Shown here piece after piece: positions 41,650 through 54,063 of a stretch of DNA of 64,000 bases. The position numbers and the translations under genes were made by a program. Location of the stretch: the NCBI GenBank assembly GCA_040954595.2, contig CM082579.2:10850001-10914000 (forward strand). The letters are read 5' to 3'. Origin of the DNA: Balanoglossus misakiensis. Lineage: Eukaryota > Hemichordata. The notes beneath the pieces are model-generated. The model did not search any database and had not been told where the DNA came from. It was given only the letters and a program-made list of their open reading frames with translations. The stretch's first letter is position 1; each line of letters opens with the position of its first letter.

Positions 41650-44600
41650 CAATGTAAGGATCTCTGGACTTCACATTTTGACTGAGAATATCACATGTCT
41701 TACAGAATGCAGTGAAGTAGAAGTACTTAATATGTTTTTCATATCAAAATACTGTATGACAGGGATACACTTTTGCTGCAGCTGTTTGTATTTAAGAATC
41801 TTCCTACCTGTTAGATGTAGAATACAAGACAAAAAGGGACACTCCATTTTGGGGTAAAATTCATTAAGCCCCCGCTGTGCAGTGTCCTGTGATCCACCCG
41901 AGCTCAGTTGACAATAAAGACTGTGCTGAACATCCAATCTTTGAAAACTGAATCACAGTTTACTACTAAAACACTATTTTCATATGTCTGTACCTCAATC
42001 CACGCAAAAAGCCCAATCGTACAGAAGTCCACAGTGAGTTCAATATGTTTTTATAGAGTGGCACTTTGAAATAATACTCAATATCAAATCACTGTGGAAA
42101 ACCTGTAAAAGTTTACCCAACCATGCTTTCATTGTACTTTGTTTATATGATTTCTCACCCATTTATCTGATGCTGAAAGGTTTGAAATTTCTACATTTGG
42201 AATAGGGTGAGAAAGGGACTATTACTGTTTCTATTTATCACGTGCAAGTTCCCTGTACGTTTTTGACAGGTGCAACATTTTCAAGTTCTACTTCTAAGCC
42301 ATAATATTCATAGTGGAGTCATACGAGGAAAAATTATTCTCACACTCCGGGCCTCTGGTAGTGTGGAATCTCGACATTGACAGTTTGGGTTAAATCGATC
42401 CCACACTCTTGCAGCCTTGAAAATGTTACATGACACAAACGCTGATTGGATGATAAACATTCTTTAATAAATATGCGCGAAATGTTATCCAATGACGTGA
42501 TGTGTAATAAATGGACAGAAACTACAATATTTAATGTTTTTACTACGAATTTGGCTATTTGGTGGTCATGTGAGAAATTAAATCTGGAATATTTTATACA
42601 CTTGTCAGGGTTTATTTTGTTCCACACTCACCTGCAAATCATGTGAGATGAAATATCCCTACTAATGTGAGAAATTGAATCTCATGTACTTGAAGGTGTG
42701 AGATTCTATTATTTCCCTGTATAAAGTATAGACATTACATATCACAACTGAAAATGGGCACTGTTTGAATTAATGTTCTGTCTTGAGGCAGAAAAAATCT
42801 GTATTGGGGGGTGGGGCGTTGCCAGTTATTTTGGTATGTGAAAGTTCAAAGCGTAAATTCATTATCACATTTTCACACTTCCAGACTTTTGTTTAGGTGA
42901 GGAAGATTGATTTAAAATCAAACCTAATTAGTAATGTTTATTGTGCATGTGATTTCATTATTCACAGCCCTTAAACTTGTCTCTAGTTGGCTGCATTTTA
43001 TCAAAATTAGAGAACTCATTTTACTATATAATGAAGACGTTAGCTGTCACTTGAATAGACAGTTATATTAAATAAAATAGACTTGTGATTGTCAGTTTCA
43101 TATAATTTGTGAGATTTCCACGGACAAACACGTGTTGAATTTTTGATAACTATGTAATTATAATAAAGTGTGCCAAAACAAAGAAGAAATAGCAATTTCT
43201 TCAGCAAATGAAATATTATATATTTATCATACAAAAATATATTTGTATCTTTGTCATATTCCTTTGAAATATTTTTTTTTTCTGTGTCGGACATTGATTC
43301 AATGTAAAAGAATCAGAACTTTGTTTCATTACTGTGCTGAAATGACATGTTGTATTTTGGATAGAGTAAATGTATACAATAAAAATATATTGTGCAATTG
43401 AAAGTTAGTGAGTGCAACAACCATTTTATATGCTGTTAGTCCATTTACAGATCACTTACAGCTTTGCAATACAACATTTTTGGAAGGTCACTGTACAAAT
43501 AGATTATGGAACCATCGTGAACACCCTTTTTTCTCAGTTTCCCTGTATGTGTAACAAGCGAACACTTATTTTTGTAAGGAAATGTTCTACTGTGGATTTT
43601 AAAGCTATAGTATCGCTAGGATTTCCCCAATACAAAACTTGGCCCGTATTTGTTTCGTTATCCGAAATGATTTTGGACATATGGGATTCATTACTGTTTA
43701 CATCCCCAGTACATATTTTGACACCTGAGGTTACACCATACTCCACTAATCTGCAGTGATTCAAATTGAATTTTTAAGAATGGAGTGTTATTCAGTGTAC
43801 ACACAATAAGCAAACTTTTGAGTATTTTTATTGCATCCAATATTTTTTCAACTCTGTGCAGACTTTCAAAATAAAAACACAAGTGTTTAAAACATGGGCT
43901 ATAGAGGGCAGTCACACAAGAATGCATCTTGGTCTGTTTTATCACAGTCCCTGTATCATAGAGATGGACTGTGGTTTTCTAAAACTTGCATGGAGGAAAT
44001 TCAACAAAACCTCAGTATCTTGCAGACAAAGCTCCAGAAAACTGGTGTTAATTTTTCATACAAACAACGAAAAGGGGAAGTTATAATATGACAAAAGAAA
44101 ACATTTAAGTTAAATAATGCAGAAATTTGGACAATGCAGAGATGTGGATAATGGTTTTATGACTGGGACAGGAGAAGAAATGTCTGTCATGGCATGTAGT
44201 ATTCTGAGATAAATGTTTGGGTTTTATGGCTATATACAATTATAGTGACATGCTGAGTGAGACAGGCATTTTGACCACCACCGGCAAGACTACATCATGC
44301 CAATCGTGTACAGGTAAAAAAGTTCCTCAACTAAATTGCCATAAAAACATGGAAACTTTCAGTCAATACATAATTCTATGTTTCACACACAAAAATGACA
44401 TGACTCGATAGTCCATTGAGTTTTTCTTCCAAACAAAATTATGCCACCAGATGCAACTGCAATAATTGAATGATGATTCCTCATTTTTATGCATATCACA
44501 GGTTGCATGCAAGATTTCTTGTTCATATTTACAGTATTCAAGTTTCACTCCCTCACACATGGAGTAATTATTTATCACACTTCTGTCCCCCATGAGTTTC

Positions 44601-44828
44601 TTTTTAAGGAAGGTACATGATATGTTTGTATCCACTCTCACCAACTCCATTACTTTGTCTCTGTCACACATATCAGTCCTTGCTTGTTCAATGTTAAATG
44701 AACACCGTAATAGTTAGACTCACATTTCTCACTCTGGAGTTCTTACCAGAGTCACTCACTACATGTACAGTTGATAATAAATGTTCTCATAAAAATGTTA
44801 CAGAAATTGCATTAAAAATTCACAACTG
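41650..44828. other. GLIS2 3' UTR and GLIS2-PAM16 convergent spacer
   Basis: Plus-strand AATAAA signals for GLIS2 lie at 41913-41918 and 43378-43383. For PAM16 on the minus strand, a TTTATT lies at about 43826. A fold-back repeat with ttattctcacac / gtgtgagattctatta ends occupies about 42328-42718. Short frames between 43400 and 44700 on both strands show no domain. No gene supported here. Confidence 0.55.
42328..42718. mobile_element. Putative fold-back element, GTGTGAGA termini
   Basis: The left end ggaaaaattattctcacact is roughly complementary to the right end gtgtgagattctattatttcc minus its last base. The right end and the tgtgagaaat block also occur in a short related sequence at 50620-50676 in an LRRC59 intron. 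Ends are less well matched than in the other families. Confidence 0.45.
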
Positions 44829-47523
44829 TCATGACTCTGAAGTTTTCTCTTCTGCCTTTCTTGAGTCATCATTGGATGTAATTCTTTTACGCTGTTTGAT
44901 TTCTTCCCTGTTTTTAAATTCTGTGTCTATTCTTTCCTTTGCTCGAACAACCTGTCATCAAAAAATATAAACCACATTTACATTATATTACAATTTGCTT
45001 CCCGAAAAACACCATACTCACACATTCTAATTTTTATCTTTTATATTGTGTTCATTGTGTTCTATAGTAGTACAGATGCACACAATTGCAAACCATGGAT
45101 CTGCAGACACTTTGTCACAATATGTCCACTGTGAATAGCTCCTCTGTTTTGCAAGTTGTCCTATTATACATGTAAAACTTCATATATAAAACAAAGATAT
45201 CCTAATTTTAACCGTTCAACTTTTGTCACATGATAAACCCACACTCTATGGAAACCATCTCTGACATTGCTTACCTTAGACTGTATGTAGAATGATCCCC
45301 CTTTGGATTTTTCATTTGCGCCGAATAAATGTTCATAATTTTTCTGAACTTGGTCAGGATTCAGCTCAGGGTTCACATTCAAAACCTGCTGTGCCTCCTG
45401 GATGATATCAAATAACCAACATTCATCAAATCATCCTCAATACTGAGATTACAGACTGAAAATCTACATACCAGTAATGCTTTCTAATCACAACTTTATC
45501 CCTGTTTCACAAATGTTGCAAAACATCCCATGTGCACCCAGGGACAATAGGTTGCCAGTTTGCAAACAGGCGCCAACTAAAGGTGGAGGCAACTAATTAT
45601 ACATTCACTACACAATCTACAACTTGTATTTTCCGATATCCTTCTCATCATTCCATGTGATTTATTTCAACTTGGATCATTTTTTAGACTAGCATTCACA
45701 AATTCAAATGCACAAATTTGGGATAATGTAAAATGACTGTTTGACATCATCTCTTTCCTTCCATAACTCAACTGAAATGCTGCCAAAATTGATTCAGGGT
45801 TGAACTTAGTTTCTTCTGTATCATTGCACTCGCTCTGTGATGACCTTACCTGTAATGACATTCCCATGATAGTATCTGTCGCAGCAGATTTTTTACCTTG
45901 TTGTCCACCACCAGATCTTCTAGCTGCAGCTTGACTCGCTGAAATCAAATTAAATCAATTAAATCAAATCAATTAAATCTACATTGCCAAGTAGCAACAA
46001 TTAATTACAAGTAACAATTTTATATGTCCTTATTTGAACACATTCCTGTTTCAACTGTATTAACAGGTGAATCTACCAACTGATTTCAAAGATGTTCACA
46101 GCTCATGGCATGTTCTTTGCTGAACACCATACCACTTTCAAGTGCATGCATTCAGTGTTCATTGAGCTATTACAGATCAAGTCATTTTGTTGTTAGTTTC
46201 ACATTTCTCTGTTAAAGCCATCTTGTCTACCTCAAGCAATTTTTACAGTTAAAAGACTTCAAAATCTGAAATTTGACCAAACTGATCATCCCCCCCCCCC
46301 CCTAAACTTGAAAGATTGCAATGTCAGTTAGTTTCGCCTCATCTTTACTGGTATAATTGGCACGTCTATTCCTATCATTTGCAGGTACACTACAAAATCT
46401 TCAAAGTGAAGTTTTTATCATCATTACCATCGTTTGATACAGGAAATCAATGAGATGTCATGTTTTTTTAGAACAAGTTACACACACTAACACACTATTA
46501 CTAATAATGTTATGCACATTAGTCAATACTGTATGGGAAATTTCTGCACTGGTTACACACCAAAATTCTAGAGGAGTGAAGTTCTTGGATTGGCTGTTGA
46601 CATTTGAGGGGACTATCTTACCTGCAACTTCCTGTCTGACAGCTTTGGCAAAAGCTCTTCCAACAACTTGTCCTCCAAGAACTATGATCTGTGCTATATA
46701 TTTCGCCTGTGAAGTAAAACACAGTGATTAGACCTTCAATTTGACATCACAAAATTGATAAGAACTAAGCATACAGATCTTTGTGACACATTTTGTCAAA
46801 CAGTTCCATAATAGATGATGAAACTACTACACTAGTACTTGATTTCTAGACAACGTTACAAAGAAAGTCAACAATGACTAAGTCTAAGGTTTGTTCAAAC
46901 TACTTGTTTTCTTAAGATGACTTAGCAATTTGAATATACTTCAAAATACCAATGTTATTTAAATAATAATACATGCTAGCGAGGGCAACATCACGATTTG
47001 AAGCCTGCACGAGGGATGGTGATCTCTGACCATTAATATTGTTGATGCCCGAGCCGCAGGCGAGGGTATATCATCAATATTGTGGTCAGAGATCACCAGC
47101 CTGAGCCCAGTCAATTGTGACTGGGTATATTAAACCCTGATGGTCCCTGTGACACCCTAGCTGCAATAATTGTAGCGGGTGCTGCTAGGTGACTGGTGTG
47201 TTACCAGTCAACCTAGCAGCACCCGCTACAATCATTGCAGCTAACGTTAACCCTGTCTACATAATGCATGTGTATTCAAGGGCAGTCTGGCTGTATCGTC
47301 CAGTCTCTTCTTTCTAGCAGTAACTATCACTTGGCTTTACACCTGTCACGTATGTAGTCACATAGCGATCACACGTGTAATGAATTATATGTAAGTTGTA
47401 ATCAAGGGACACCGACATATACAGCACATGTCGTGTCGATCGGATGCGCAGTGGTGGTTACAGCGATTGCTTTCTGGTGGAAGGCTACACTCGTGGCGGG
47501 AATCTATACTTTTGACTTACCAT
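44829..47523 (-). CDS. PAM16: PAM16/TIM16 (Magmas), mitochondrial presequence import motor
   Basis: A J-like protein of the TIM23-associated import motor on the matrix side of the inner mitochondrial membrane; it pairs with the DnaJ subunit PAM18 and restrains its stimulation of mtHsp70. Five exons: 47521-47523, 46622-46706, 45850-45938, 45275-45397, 44829-44951; 423 nt, 140 residues (human 125). Exon 2 encodes [20 protein letters not shown], nearly the human N-terminus; exon 4 encodes the J-like core with [13 protein letters not shown] and [10 protein letters not shown]. The HPD tripeptide of true J proteins is absent, as expected for TIM16. Exon 3 is expanded with a GGGQQGKK segment; the tail is longer than in human and rich in charged residues. 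The initiator ATG alone forms the coding part of exon 1, before a consensus GTAAGT donor. Head-to-head with LRRC59. Confidence 0.95.
47018..47097. repeat. Inverted repeat in PAM16 intron 1
   Basis: ggtgatctctgaccattaat on the left faces attgtggtcagagatcacc on the right, both continuing into caatat/gatg; arms about 28 bp, loop about 24 bp containing cccgagccgcaggcgaggg. Confidence 0.88.
47158..47243. repeat. 86-bp near-perfect hairpin in PAM16 intron 1
   Basis: Forty-base arms (tagctgcaat...tgctgctaggt / acctagcagca...attgcagcta) around a five-base loop, with only one mismatch and a one-base bulge seen. Lies 61 bp from the preceding inverted repeat. Confidence 0.95.
47521..47523 (-). CDS. PAM16: ATG-only coding part of PAM16 exon 1
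   Basis: On the minus strand the sequence acgaaATG is followed directly by GTAAGTC. The next exon (46706 downwards) begins at CAG|GCG, in frame with the conserved Ala-Lys-Tyr. No alternative in-frame ATG precedes Ala2 in exon 2, and joining the ATG exactly reproduces the expected Met-Ala-Lys-Tyr start. The 5' UTR extends upstream from 47524. Confidence 0.8.
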
Positions 47524-48067
47524 TTCGTATGACTACTCGTGTTGTACGAGTCAGACACGCACGTTTTTACTACGAACGAAGGCCGGTGGAGTCTGCTACC
47601 CACATGAGAATATATAGGCTAATATGGCTTCTTCATTACATCATGATATAAGATGTAAAGCAAGATTGGATTGGTTTAGATACCATCTACGGCTGATCAA
47701 AAGCCAATCAATTCAGGTTTTAGGATCGGACCATACTATTTGGGGGGAGGGCTACGTATTCAAGTTGGACTACAACATATCTTACATCTTTCGAGTATAT
47801 TGCCTTTTACGTATCGTTATTTTCTTAAATAAATTTAAATGAATCAAAATCAAAATCGATGTTTTCTGTCATTCATGTCTATTATTTTGTCAGCGTATAA
47901 AGTGCGCTCACATCCACCCATACCAATAATCACATAGGCTGGGACTTGGGTCAAAGGTTGTCCTCGCAGAGGCGGAAGTAAGGACACGTTGCCATCGTAC
48001 AACTGCACAAGTTCGCATATTGCATCTTCTTCTTGTATTTTTCTCCGTAACTAGGATAGACAAGAAA
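47524..48067. promoter_or_regulatory. Bidirectional PAM16/LRRC59 promoter interval
   Basis: 544 bp separate the two divergent start codons. Both 5' UTRs and both promoters must fit here unless an upstream LRRC59 exon exists. The stretch contains scattered CG dinucleotides and two direct repeats of a tatag/tatgg type, but no TATA in a clear position for either gene. Shared regulation is inference. Confidence 0.6.
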
Positions 48068-51000
48068 ATGCCATCAAAGGAGAACTCGTTGAAAGACAGA
48101 CTAGACGGAAATGAACTTGATCTAAGTATGAGCAGTCTGACCAAAGTACCTGTCAAAGAATTGGTAAAGATATTTTTATTTTATCTAATCGTTTATGTGG
48201 GGACGTGGGCTGTAGTCTACAGACAGTCGAGTTTCCAGCAAAGCAACGCATACGTGAGGATTCAATGACACCGGTATGCTGGGGGTGAAGAACGTTCTGA
48301 CAAAACGCTTCTCATATTTATCTACCCGACACGAGTTCGTAGTTTACTCATGTACAGAAAAGCCTGTCGTTTTCTGATCCGATGACCGTACAGCTGGGGA
48401 TAGGAGTTAGGATTTCTCTCTATCAAGATTTTATTGAACCAAGGCCCGGATGTTGTTTTGCCTTGAAGACAAGTTGTACATTTCGTAGTGTATATTTGTA
48501 TATGCTTAATAGTCTACCTATGATGACATTGAAAAAAATATCAAAGATTCCTATTGTTTATATAATCATTATCAATATTTATCAACAAGTATTTCTTACA
48601 GACCATTTTCTGGTAGTGGTAGACTTAGTTTCGTTTGTGTTTGTTAATTTGTGAAGTGATATTAGTAGTACATGTAATGTGTGTAAGCAGGTGACATTAT
48701 CCTCAACATCATTAGTATAACTCTGATCACTGATGCAATCACAACTCACCAAATTCAACTATGTAGGATGAACTTGTTAAAAAGGTTGCATGTCAGCAGC
48801 TGTTGCAAACAACTGAATTTTTATCAACTGACTTGAAACAAGTCACTGGTTGAATACAGAATTAGTTGCTGAAGTACTTGCTAGTACGTAGTAGGATGTG
48901 TGGCAATTTGATGTACAATGTGGCCTGGTTTATCCCGCAAAATCTATATTTGACAGGCTGTGATCAAGAAATATGTTTCTTTTTATGCCATATTGCTCAA
49001 CAGGCGGCATTACCACAAGGAACAGTCTTAGATTTGTCCTGCAATGAACTTACCAGTCTACCTGTAAGTATCTATTTTTAGTTTCCGTCTGCTACATTTA
49101 TACCAATTGGAGCTTTATGGGTTCAGTCAGCTTCCTTTCATCTCTATGTACATCTTAAACGTACCAATCTTTGGTGTTAGTAATATTATTTTGAGAGTTT
49201 GATTACTTTTTTAACTCTTTGGGATGGATGGACCCCTCCAACATGGTCTGCGAAATTCTAGTAATGGTTTAATTAATATTCTAATCAAAAATTCTGATAA
49301 ACAAACTTCTGTTGAAAAGGAGTTGAAAAGTCAACTCAGTAAGCAGGCATCTTTCGATCTCATTCTGCAGAGCATCATTTCAAGTGATTGTTTGTCATCA
49401 AAGATGTTTGGTTTTGTCACATGTTTAAGATATTATGTAAATTTCATAATATATCATTGTCCTAAAAAGCAAAGGGACCCAGCAAAATATGATCTGGTCA
49501 GTCTTGAAATGGAAAGGGTAATGCCCAGTCTCCTGTGTTTTACCTAGACATTTGTCTCCCTGTTTTGATATGATGGAAGATACCTGATTACAGATATATT
49601 ATTCAGACAGTGGATTGTATGTGTACATGTATTTTCTTCTCTTTCTTTGTAGGAGAACTTCTGTTCATTAAAACACATCGTTAAGATTGACCTGAGCAAG
49701 AACAAATTGACAGAACTGCCACAAAACATTGGAAACTTAGAAAAACTCCAGCGTCTTGATCTCCTCGGCAATGAATTGAAGACTGTGCCTGTCAGTTTTG
49801 GAAGATTGCGGAATCTAAAATGGCTGGACTTGAAGGACAATCCGCTGGACGAAGAGCTCAGAAAAGTTGCAGGTGAATGTCTGGATGAGAGAGAGTGCAA
49901 AGACTGTGCCAAAAAGGTAAATGTGGCCGAAAATATGCTATGTTGGCTGTGATGCATATGACACTAAATGATTGTGTAATTCGCACACTGGTTCATTGAC
50001 CACGTCCACGAATTTGAATTGATGCTAGGTTTTTGGAGAGAGCATCTCGAGATGCGTTCAAAATTCCCACTGGTGTGAGAGAATTTTGTTGTACACATCG
50101 GAGTAGTGCAGTGTCACTTTTTTGTATCACCTCATTCAACTTGTCTGTTACAGGTTGTCAGTTATATGAAGGCTGTGCAATCAGAACTTGAAAGACAAAA
50201 ACAGAAACGACTGAAAGAGGAAAGAGGTAAGCTTTAAGAAATTTCATTATTGAAGAAAAATTGATCAAAAACTAGATTTTACAACTCCCAATTCTGCCCA
50301 TGCCAATCCTCAGCGAGAATTCACCAGAATGTCGTTTTGTTTTGATTTGTTTGTCAACAGAAAGAGAAGCAGCAAAGCAAGCAGAGGAAGCAAGACAAAA
50401 AGAAGTCAAAAAGAAACAAAAACAAGCGGAAAAAGAAAAAAGGAGGAAAGAATATGAAGCCAAACAAGCTGCTTTAAGGCAGGCACAAGAAATTCAAGTT
50501 TCACAGGAAAGAGATGTACAACAAGGTGGGAGAATGTTAGTTGTTTCGTAATTATTAACTATTTCTGTCGGGGATATTTTGTCTCACACTCGTGTGGGAC
50601 AAAAAATCCCCAACTCGTGTGAGAAATACGATCCCAGGTCCTTGGGAGTGTGACATTCTATTATTCTCTCACTGGTATTGTTTTATGTGATTGTACATCC
50701 ATAGCAATTACATTGAAGGCAAAGCGTCACAAGTCCAATGAATGATTACCATAGCAACAGCTTCTGTAAGAATGCTTCTTGTCACTGTTCACTGAAATTG
50801 CTTCATTAAAGAAATGGAGGTTTTCGTGCATTGAGTCACTCAGAGAAAACAGTTGTGCTATGTATTATGCAGAGCCGACCTGATCAAACAATTTGTGATT
50901 TCACTTTGTCTTTTCACAGAAGCTACAATACAAAATGGACCCCAGACAGTACATTTGAAACCCGTGTCAGGTAAGATACACCCTGACTTCTGCTAGTGAA

Positions 51001-51336
51001 TAAATTTAAATAAATATTGGGGGAAAATGTGTATTTCAATCTTGTGGTTGTGTGAGTTTTCTCGACATTTTTTCATTTTATAAAGTTGTCAACATAGTGG
51101 GGAAGAATGAATGACACACTGACCTCTGCAATGAATTTCACACACATTTTTTCTTTCTCTTTACAGTTTCTCCTTGCTACGTGATGTTTCTATTTACCTT
51201 CTTGATTGCCGTGGTAGCAGTCATCGTCGGTATCTTCTTCTACTGTCAAAACCATGGAAATAATCCTGCATGTAACGACATTGTCTTCAGATTTGAGCAA
51301 ACGAAACAGACTGTGCAAAGTCTATTCGCAAAGTGA
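48068..51336 (+). CDS. LRRC59: LRRC59 (p34), ER ribosome-binding leucine-rich-repeat protein
   Basis: A tail-anchored ER and nuclear-envelope protein whose cytosolic LRR domain binds ribosomes and import cargo. Seven exons: 48068-48163, 49004-49063, 49653-49916, 50154-50226, 50361-50525, 50920-50970, 51167-51336; 879 nt, 292 residues (human 307). Exon 1 has the [11 protein letters not shown] block; exons 2-3 hold four LRRs (ILDLSCN-type repeat, then [33 protein letters not shown]) and the CLDEREC segment of human LRRC59. Exons 4-5 encode a Lys/Glu/Gln-rich coiled coil. Exon 7 has one hydrophobic membrane segment (residues about 240-262, [15 protein letters not shown]) followed by a short luminal tail. 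The first AATAAA after the stop is at 52638, so the 3' UTR would be about 1.3 kb and would contain the MITE at 51389. Head-to-head with PAM16. Confidence 0.96.
50570..50611. repeat. 42-bp hairpin in an LRRC59 intron
   Basis: ggggatattttgtctcacac faces gtgtgggacaaaaaatcccc with two mismatches and almost no loop. It is followed by a tgtgagaaat...gtgtgacattctattatt segment similar to the repeat end at about 42660-42718. Confidence 0.85.
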
Positions 51337-51388
51337 CGTGATGAATCAACAGATCAGGCTGTGTCTGTCTTGCTTTAATACAGCTCAC

Positions 51389-51614
51389 TTTAAAGGGAAG
51401 GGGTCGTCGCGCCGCATGGGTGTCCCCCTTGATGAGAATATGTCAGCACAAACCCCACTGCAGTCACCACGACCTACTAGGATCTTCAGTTGCTGTCATG
51501 CCCAGTCTACGCTACAGTTGGCTGCTTCGTTCATTCTAAGAATTATCTAATTTCAGGGATTTGTGGATGAATTGTAAACAAACAAACGCGGCGCGACGAC
51601 CGCTTCCCTTTAAA
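51389..51614. mobile_element. MITE with TTTAAAGGGAAG termini in the LRRC59 3' UTR
   Basis: A 226-bp element starting 53 bp after the LRRC59 stop codon. Left tttaaagggaaggggtcgtc and right gacgaccgcttccctttaaa are inverted repeats that also continue through gcgccgc / gcggcgc (about 27 bp). No reading frame. Confidence 0.88.
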
Positions 51615-53854
51615 TTAAAACCACACATTGATTTCCAAACCTGGGCCCACCATATACAAATTAACTGAATAAGATCATGTCAGAATGAATTTCAAAAATC
51701 ATCATCTGGATAATCGTAGATTGTCACAAAATGGACACTTCATTTCAATTTAGTTCTTCTAAGTGTGGATACTGATTGATATTTTTTGTAAGAACAAATC
51801 TATTTTACATATGGCACAAAAAGATTTGACCTGACCTAACCACACATTATCAATGATTGGTTTACAGTTTATGGAAACTACATGGATATTTCAGTTACAA
51901 TTACTGTTAGTGTTGTTTAGTGTAGGACGTGTAGTTTTGCAGTTTTTAAATCCCTTTGGTTTGATGCCATTGTTTTCAATTCCAAAATGGACGGGTACAC
52001 AGGAAGTTTTGGTAAAAGAACTGAAAAAGTCAAGAATTTCAAAATAATATTGTAAATTTCAGGTCAGTGACTGTCAACCCTTTTTATAGGTCCGTACCGG
52101 TACATAGAAACAAAATCAACCAATCAGTCTTCACAAAGCAACATTTTATCGCATTGTAAAATGCCAGATTGCAGTGTATTCCATGGCCTACCTCATCATC
52201 ATTATTCCCAGTGTCAGAAAAAAAACAGACTATTTTGGGATGACTCGTGTTACCTGAATATGGCCAGGTAACATGGCTGGGTGCACTGTCACGGTAGTAT
52301 TTTCTCATCAGAGGTCAACTCTCTAAAAAAGTCGGACATCAACCGACAACATGATCTTAGGTTGTATACTATTGTTGGTGATATGTTTTAGTATCATACA
52401 GCAACTGTTGAAATGAAATAGTCATGGACAAATTGACTGGAACCCTCTCTCACTATCACAATATCCACCATTCAAGAATACCTTTTTCCTCCCAACTGAG
52501 TCTAATCTGCTGACATGTTGTACAAGTTTCTAATTCCTCTCTGACAATCAACTTGCAACACATCATATCAATTTCAAGAATGTTTACTCTTTGTATGTAA
52601 GTATCTATGAACTTTTTAATGTTAATTAATTTCAAGCAATAAAATGTTAATCTTTAAAAAAAGTGATGCCCAGCAATGTACATGTGTCCATTTTTTGTGT
52701 GGAATATTGCATTTCACGCGAACGTTACAACAAAGGACACACACAGAATGGATACCTACACATCTACGAAAACACTTCAGAATTGAAGATGGAAAATAAA
52801 GTCATTATTAGGTGTGGGCCCAGTCTTCCTATTGACATTTTCTGGATTGTTTTTGTAGATCAATAGTTGGGGCTGTGGTCTTGCAAAGCAATCTTTTTGA
52901 TTTCAAAATGCAGAAGCCTTTAAGTACATGATAGATTTATTCATCAATGAGCCATTTGCATTAATATTCTGCAATTACATGTAGAGTTCAATAGACTGAT
53001 GGCAAATATAATCTCTGTCCAATTTATCATATTCAGAAAGGAATGCTACAATCAATAAAATTTTCAACAGAACAGAATATCACAGAGCTAGCCCCAAACA
53101 ATAAAATAATGTTTAATATCCATAATTTGAACAGCAAGAAGTAGAATAAATTTTTGAACAAAATTAACCACCTTGGTAATACAATGATTCATATATATAC
53201 TGCACTTTGAAAAATAAAATCTCTCCAACATTGTGCAGGTTTTGCAGTTTCTCACGTCAGTTCTTTTTCATATCTCTTCAAATCACTTTTCATGGTATGA
53301 TTGTTTTCATTTCCTGTCAGGATGTCATACTTGTATAAAAGAAGTTACCATGACAACGCAAGGCTACTTGTCTTTTACCAGTAATGAACTTTTTCTCTGA
53401 GACATCAATGGAGTGGGATGCTGCCACCGAGATGCTCAAAATTCCCGGACAGAAACAAATCGCAAGATATCTAGTTTCAGAAGCTCTGACACTATTTGCT
53501 CTAAATTGGCACTTCTAAAGTTACCTGATGATATGCTTAATACAACTCACATGTAAAAGTCCCTGTAACGCTTTATCAAAGCAGAATTGTTCTGTGTAGT
53601 AAACAGCAAATTGCTGATAATGATTATGTAAATACCATTATTGCACCATTTATTTGAAGTGTAGAGCTATATAGTTTAATGACAAAATTGTCAATTTGTA
53701 AATCATGAGCAGTCGTTCATTCTTCAATGTGTTCAATGTTTTGAGGTTGACTTCAGATAAAGTAGTCAGCAAATATTGCTTGATACATGAGGTGACACAA
53801 ACGACAGACATTTCCAAATTTGTGAGTACTTTGTCAATGTCAAATGGATGGATG

Positions 53855-54063
53855 TACTGTAAAACACTTTATTTTCGCGAGTTGACATTTTCGCGATATC
53901 GAGAGAGGCCACTGTTTCGCGAGTATTAATTTTCGCATTCTCTTATTTCATTCACTGCATCGTTATCTTCAAAAAAAAATTTTATTTTTATTTTCACGCT
54001 ATTTTGACCCGCGCTTATTTCGCGAAAAATTTATTGCTCGCGAAAATCAAGTTTTTTACAGTA
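53855..54063. mobile_element. CTGTAAAACAC/TTTTCGCGAG MITE, copy 4
   Basis: About 209 bp. Starts tactgtaaaacactttatttt minus one base, has ttcgcgatatcgagagagg, and ends tcgcgaaaatcaagtttttt then acagta, with a few changes in the right repeat. Confidence 0.9.

Noticed and set aside
49544-49957. 137-codon minus-strand Ser/Phe-rich frame
   Set aside because: Antisense shadow of LRRC59 exon 49653-49916.
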